A DNA stretch of 25,412 bases. Origin: JANQIV01 sp050117315 (GTDB lineage: Bacteria > Bacteroidota > Ignavibacteria > Ignavibacteriales > Melioribacteraceae). The notes under the pieces are model-generated. The model did no database searches and had not been told where the DNA came from. It saw only the letters and a program-made list of their open reading frames with translations. This document shows positions 23,169 through 25,412 of this stretch, piece after piece. Each line of letters opens with the position of its first letter. Within the stretch, counting starts at the first letter, position 1. A program made the position numbers and the translations under genes. Location of the stretch: positions 1 to 25,412 of the forward strand of contig JASFMY010000106.1 in the NCBI GenBank assembly GCA_050117315.1, in the 5' to 3' direction.

Positions 23169-25412
23169 ATGATCAACAAACATTTTAAGAATTTTATATT
23201 TATTTCCCTCCTTGCTATTATTGCAGGCTGCGGTGCGTGGGAAAACTTTACCACATACTTCAATGTTTATTATAACGCAAAAGATAACTTTAACACAGCG
23301 CTGGAAGAAATTGAAGAAGCTAAAAAGGAAGAAACAGAACTTTTCCAATTCAAACAGGAAGCCTTAAGTTCGGAGGCCAAGCAGGCTATGGATAATGTTA
23401 TTAAAAAGTGCAGTAACATTCTCCAATTCAGCAAAGAGTCTTCTTACGTTGACGACGCTCTTTATATGATAGGCATCGCCTATTATTATAAGCAAAACTA
23501 TTCCAGGGCTCTGAGAAAATTCAGGGAACTGGAAGCTATTCCTGAAACCGATTTAGCATTAGAAAATAAACTATGGATAGCTAAAACTGAACTCCAATTA
23601 AGAAATTACGATACCGGTTTAAGAACATTGGAGGAAGTAAAAGATCTAGCACGTGAGCAGGAAAATGAAGACATTCTTAACGAAGCTTACTCATTTGAGA
23701 TAAGTTTGCTGTCATTTAGAGAAAACTATTTAAGAGCAATAGATGTTTGTAATGAATTTTTAGAATATTCTGATTCCGATGAAGAAAAAGCAGAAGTAGC
23801 CTTCCAGCTTGGTAAACTTAACTACGGGCTAAATAAATATGAAAAAGCAGCAGAGGCATTCAAGAATGTTATGAATTACTCTCCCGAATTCGAAGTTGAG
23901 TTTTTAAGCAAAAAGGAATATGCGATAATTCAAAAAGAATTAGGCAGCTACGATGAGGCCTTAAGGTCATTAGAAGAAATGAAATATGACGACAGGTTCG
24001 TAAAAAACCTTGATGTCCTTGAATTGGAACTTGGTAAACTTTATAGGCTTACAGGAAAAATTGAATTAGCCGAAGATAGTTTTTTAGAAATTGATTCTAC
24101 TTATGCCGATTCGGATATAATAAAAGAAGCCAGGTATAATTATGCTCTCTTACTCGAAAATGAGGTGCAGGATTATGACAGCTCTTTGTTTTATTATAAC
24201 AAAGCATCAAAATCCAAAAGAAGTACTCAATCAACCAATACGTTAATTAAAGATAAAGAAGATGAAGAGCTAAGTGATAATATTAAGGACCGTATAAAAG
24301 TATTAAGCGATTATTTTGCACTATCTAAAAAATTGTTCAAATTAGAAAAACAGTTAATTTATGCTGATGATCCGACATTGTTTATTCAGGATTCCATAGA
24401 TTATCATTACGAAAAAACAAGATATGATACTTTACAAAGCAGGTCAAGAAGAGGAGGTTTATCTGATGCGGAAAAAGAAGAATTAGAAGAACTGGCTCCT
24501 CCTTCGCCCAGTACAGGGATGAACACGTTTCGAAAGGAAATGCCTGAGTTCCCAACAGTGTCAAAAGATTCAGTGAAAATGTTTTTAAATGAAGCAAAGT
24601 ATGAAATGGGAAATATGTTTTTCGTAGAGTTGGATTATCTTGATTCATCCTTCTATTATTACAGCCAGGTCTTAAATGAAGATTCAATTTATTCATTTAC
24701 TCCTAAGGTAAAACTGGCTTTAGCAAGTTATTATTCGTCTGTTGGAGATGAAGAAGCGGCAAATGATTTGTACAAATCTGTCTATAGTGAATACCAGGGT
24801 TCCGAGGAGGCGTTACAGGCCGGTAAAAGACTTGGTCTAATTTCTTCAGATGATAACCGAGTTGCAACTATTAAAGACACTACGGAAGTTTTTTATATTA
24901 ACGCGGAAAACGAGTATCTCCTTGGTAACCTGGATACGGCTATTGAAGAATTTTATGTGCTTGCCGAAAAAAGTCCCGAATCTTATTTCGCTCCAAAAGC
25001 TCTTTACGCTGCGGGCTGGATTTTGGAAAAAGAATATAAAGATTATGACTCGGCGGCAGTAGTTTATGATACACTTGTCTCACGTTATAAAAATTCCGAA
25101 TATGCAAAAAAGGTAAACCAAAAATTATCAGGCTACAAAAAAGAGTTTCAAGAGATAACTGATTCCTTGGATACCAACCAAACAGCTCAAATAGATTCTC
25201 TAAAAAAAGCAGATATTGATAATGAAGTAAAAGATGAAACTGCACCTGAAAAACTTCCTGAATTATCGGAGGAAACAATTGCAGATTCGCTAAAAACGGT
25301 TACTGTTAAAGATACACTCAAAGAAGAGCTTGATGAAAACAAAATAGACGAAAAAGCAGATATTGATAATGAAGTAAAAGATGAAACTGCACCTGAAAAA
25401 CTTCCTGAATTA
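23169..25412 (+). CDS. TPR-repeat lipoprotein, 3' end outside window
   Basis: 748 codons without a stop, running off the window. The N-terminus is a lipoprotein signal with lipobox IIAGC and acylation at C21. Then FTTYFNVYYNAKDNFNTALEEI leads into many tetratricopeptide-like helical hairpins, for example SSYVDDALYMIGIAYYYKQNYSRALRKF, EVAFQLGKLNYGLNKYEKAAEAF and KALYAAGWILEKEYKDYDSAAVVYDTL. The layout (lipid anchor, short NVYYN block, long TPR body) recalls the SprE/PorW gliding and type IX secretion lipoproteins and BamD/YbgF-like scaffolds. I cannot assign it to either with confidence. After about residue 660 it becomes an acidic, low-complexity tail with a 49-residue unit repeated at least once in part. 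The gene follows glnB by 18 bases. Confidence 0.85.
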   Translation, partial: MINKHFKNFIFISLLAIIAGCGAWENFTTYFNVYYNAKDNFNTALEEIEEAKKEETELFQFKQEALSSEAKQAMDNVIKKCSNILQFSKESSYVDDALYMIGIAYYYKQNYSRALRKFRELEAIPETDLALENKLWIAKTELQLRNYDTGLRTLEEVKDLAREQENEDILNEAYSFEISLLSFRENYLRAIDVCNEFLEYSDSDEEKAEVAFQLGKLNYGLNKYEKAAEAFKNVMNYSPEFEVEFLSKKEYAIIQKELGSYDEALRSLEEMKYDDRFVKNLDVLELELGKLYRLTGKIELAEDSFLEIDSTYADSDIIKEARYNYALLLENEVQDYDSSLFYYNKASKSKRSTQSTNTLIKDKEDEELSDNIKDRIKVLSDYFALSKKLFKLEKQLIYADDPTLFIQDSIDYHYEKTRYDTLQSRSRRGGLSDAEKEELEELAPPSPSTGMNTFRKEMPEFPTVSKDSVKMFLNEAKYEMGNMFFVELDYLDSSFYYYSQVLNEDSIYSFTPKVKLALASYYSSVGDEEAANDLYKSVYSEYQGSEEALQAGKRLGLISSDDNRVATIKDTTEVFYINAENEYLLGNLDTAIEEFYVLAEKSPESYFAPKALYAAGWILEKEYKDYDSAAVVYDTLVSRYKNSEYAKKVNQKLSGYKKEFQEITDSLDTNQTAQIDSLKKADIDNEVKDETAPEKLPELSEETIADSLKTVTVKDTLKEELDENKIDEKADIDNEVKDETAPEKLPEL
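25204..25265 (+). repeat. 62-bp direct repeat, copy 1
   Basis: Identical base for base to 25351-25412 and 147 bp (49 codons) away from it, inside the acidic tail of the TPR lipoprotein. It encodes the segment ADIDNEVKDETAPEKLPEL. Confidence 0.95.
25351..25412 (+). repeat. 62-bp direct repeat, copy 2, ending at window edge
   Basis: Second identical copy of 25204-25265, in the same reading frame. The match runs to the last base of the window, so its true length is unknown. It may belong to a longer tandem array of 147-bp units. Confidence 0.95.

Noticed and set aside
24382..25278. Minus-strand frames of 104 and 112 codons and a plus-strand 70-codon frame in the TPR region
   Set aside because: The plus-strand frame from 23169 is open through the whole region with a lipobox and TPR pattern; the others are shadows.
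1..25412. CRISPR arrays, tRNA or rRNA genes, riboswitches, defence or toxin-antitoxin systems
   Set aside because: No regularly spaced repeats, cloverleaf or rRNA-like segment, or gene pairs of those families were seen. Apart from the left 1.6 kb the window is packed with housekeeping genes.

Overview
The window looks like a chromosomal piece, probably a whole contig, from an AT-rich bacterium of the Bacteroidota/Chlorobiota group, most likely Ignavibacteria-like. This is inference from several cues. There is a Bacteroidota-type lipoprotein family (DUF4837). SecA is long, with a large insertion and a C-terminal SEC-C zinc motif. A UvrD-like/PD-(D/E)XK Fe-S nuclease and a GlnE adenylyltransferase are present. 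Putative promoters resemble TTTG-N20-TAnnTTTG. No 16S rRNA or tRNA gene was seen, so the placement is not certain.

Layout. (1) 1-1592 is a graveyard of mobile elements: the right end of an IS21-family element (istB tail and terminal repeats) abuts a frameshifted, antisense transposase remnant. Next comes a ~100-bp inverted-repeat unit, then a histidine kinase that has lost its start and its phospho-acceptor helix. (2) 1671-5822, minus strand: an outer-membrane beta-barrel protein with its own terminator, then an M14 zinc carboxypeptidase, an ECF sigma factor, its membrane anti-sigma factor and a UspA protein. The last two overlap by ATGA, so this is probably a stress-response transcription unit. 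(3) 6013-15621, plus strand: an AddB-like nuclease, a strong intrinsic terminator, then greA-tilS-hpt-ftsH-(CTP-dependent lipid kinase), closely packed, followed by a DUF4837 lipoprotein. tilS-hpt-ftsH is a gene order shared with many bacteria. (4) 15635-19539, minus strand: trpS and glnE. (5) 19747 to the end, plus strand: secA, a PII signalling protein, and a long TPR lipoprotein that runs off the window.

How they relate: most genes are housekeeping (DNA repair, transcript cleavage, tRNA modification and charging, purine salvage, membrane proteolysis, Sec export). GlnE and PII are classical partners in nitrogen control and lie about 3.3 kb apart on opposite strands around secA.

I found no convincing novel multi-gene system. 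The points most worth a second look are the nested insertion remnants at the left edge, the terminator standing immediately upstream of greA with no room for a promoter after it, the coupled sigma/anti-sigma/UspA unit, and the identical 62-bp in-frame repeat that ends exactly at the right edge of the window.
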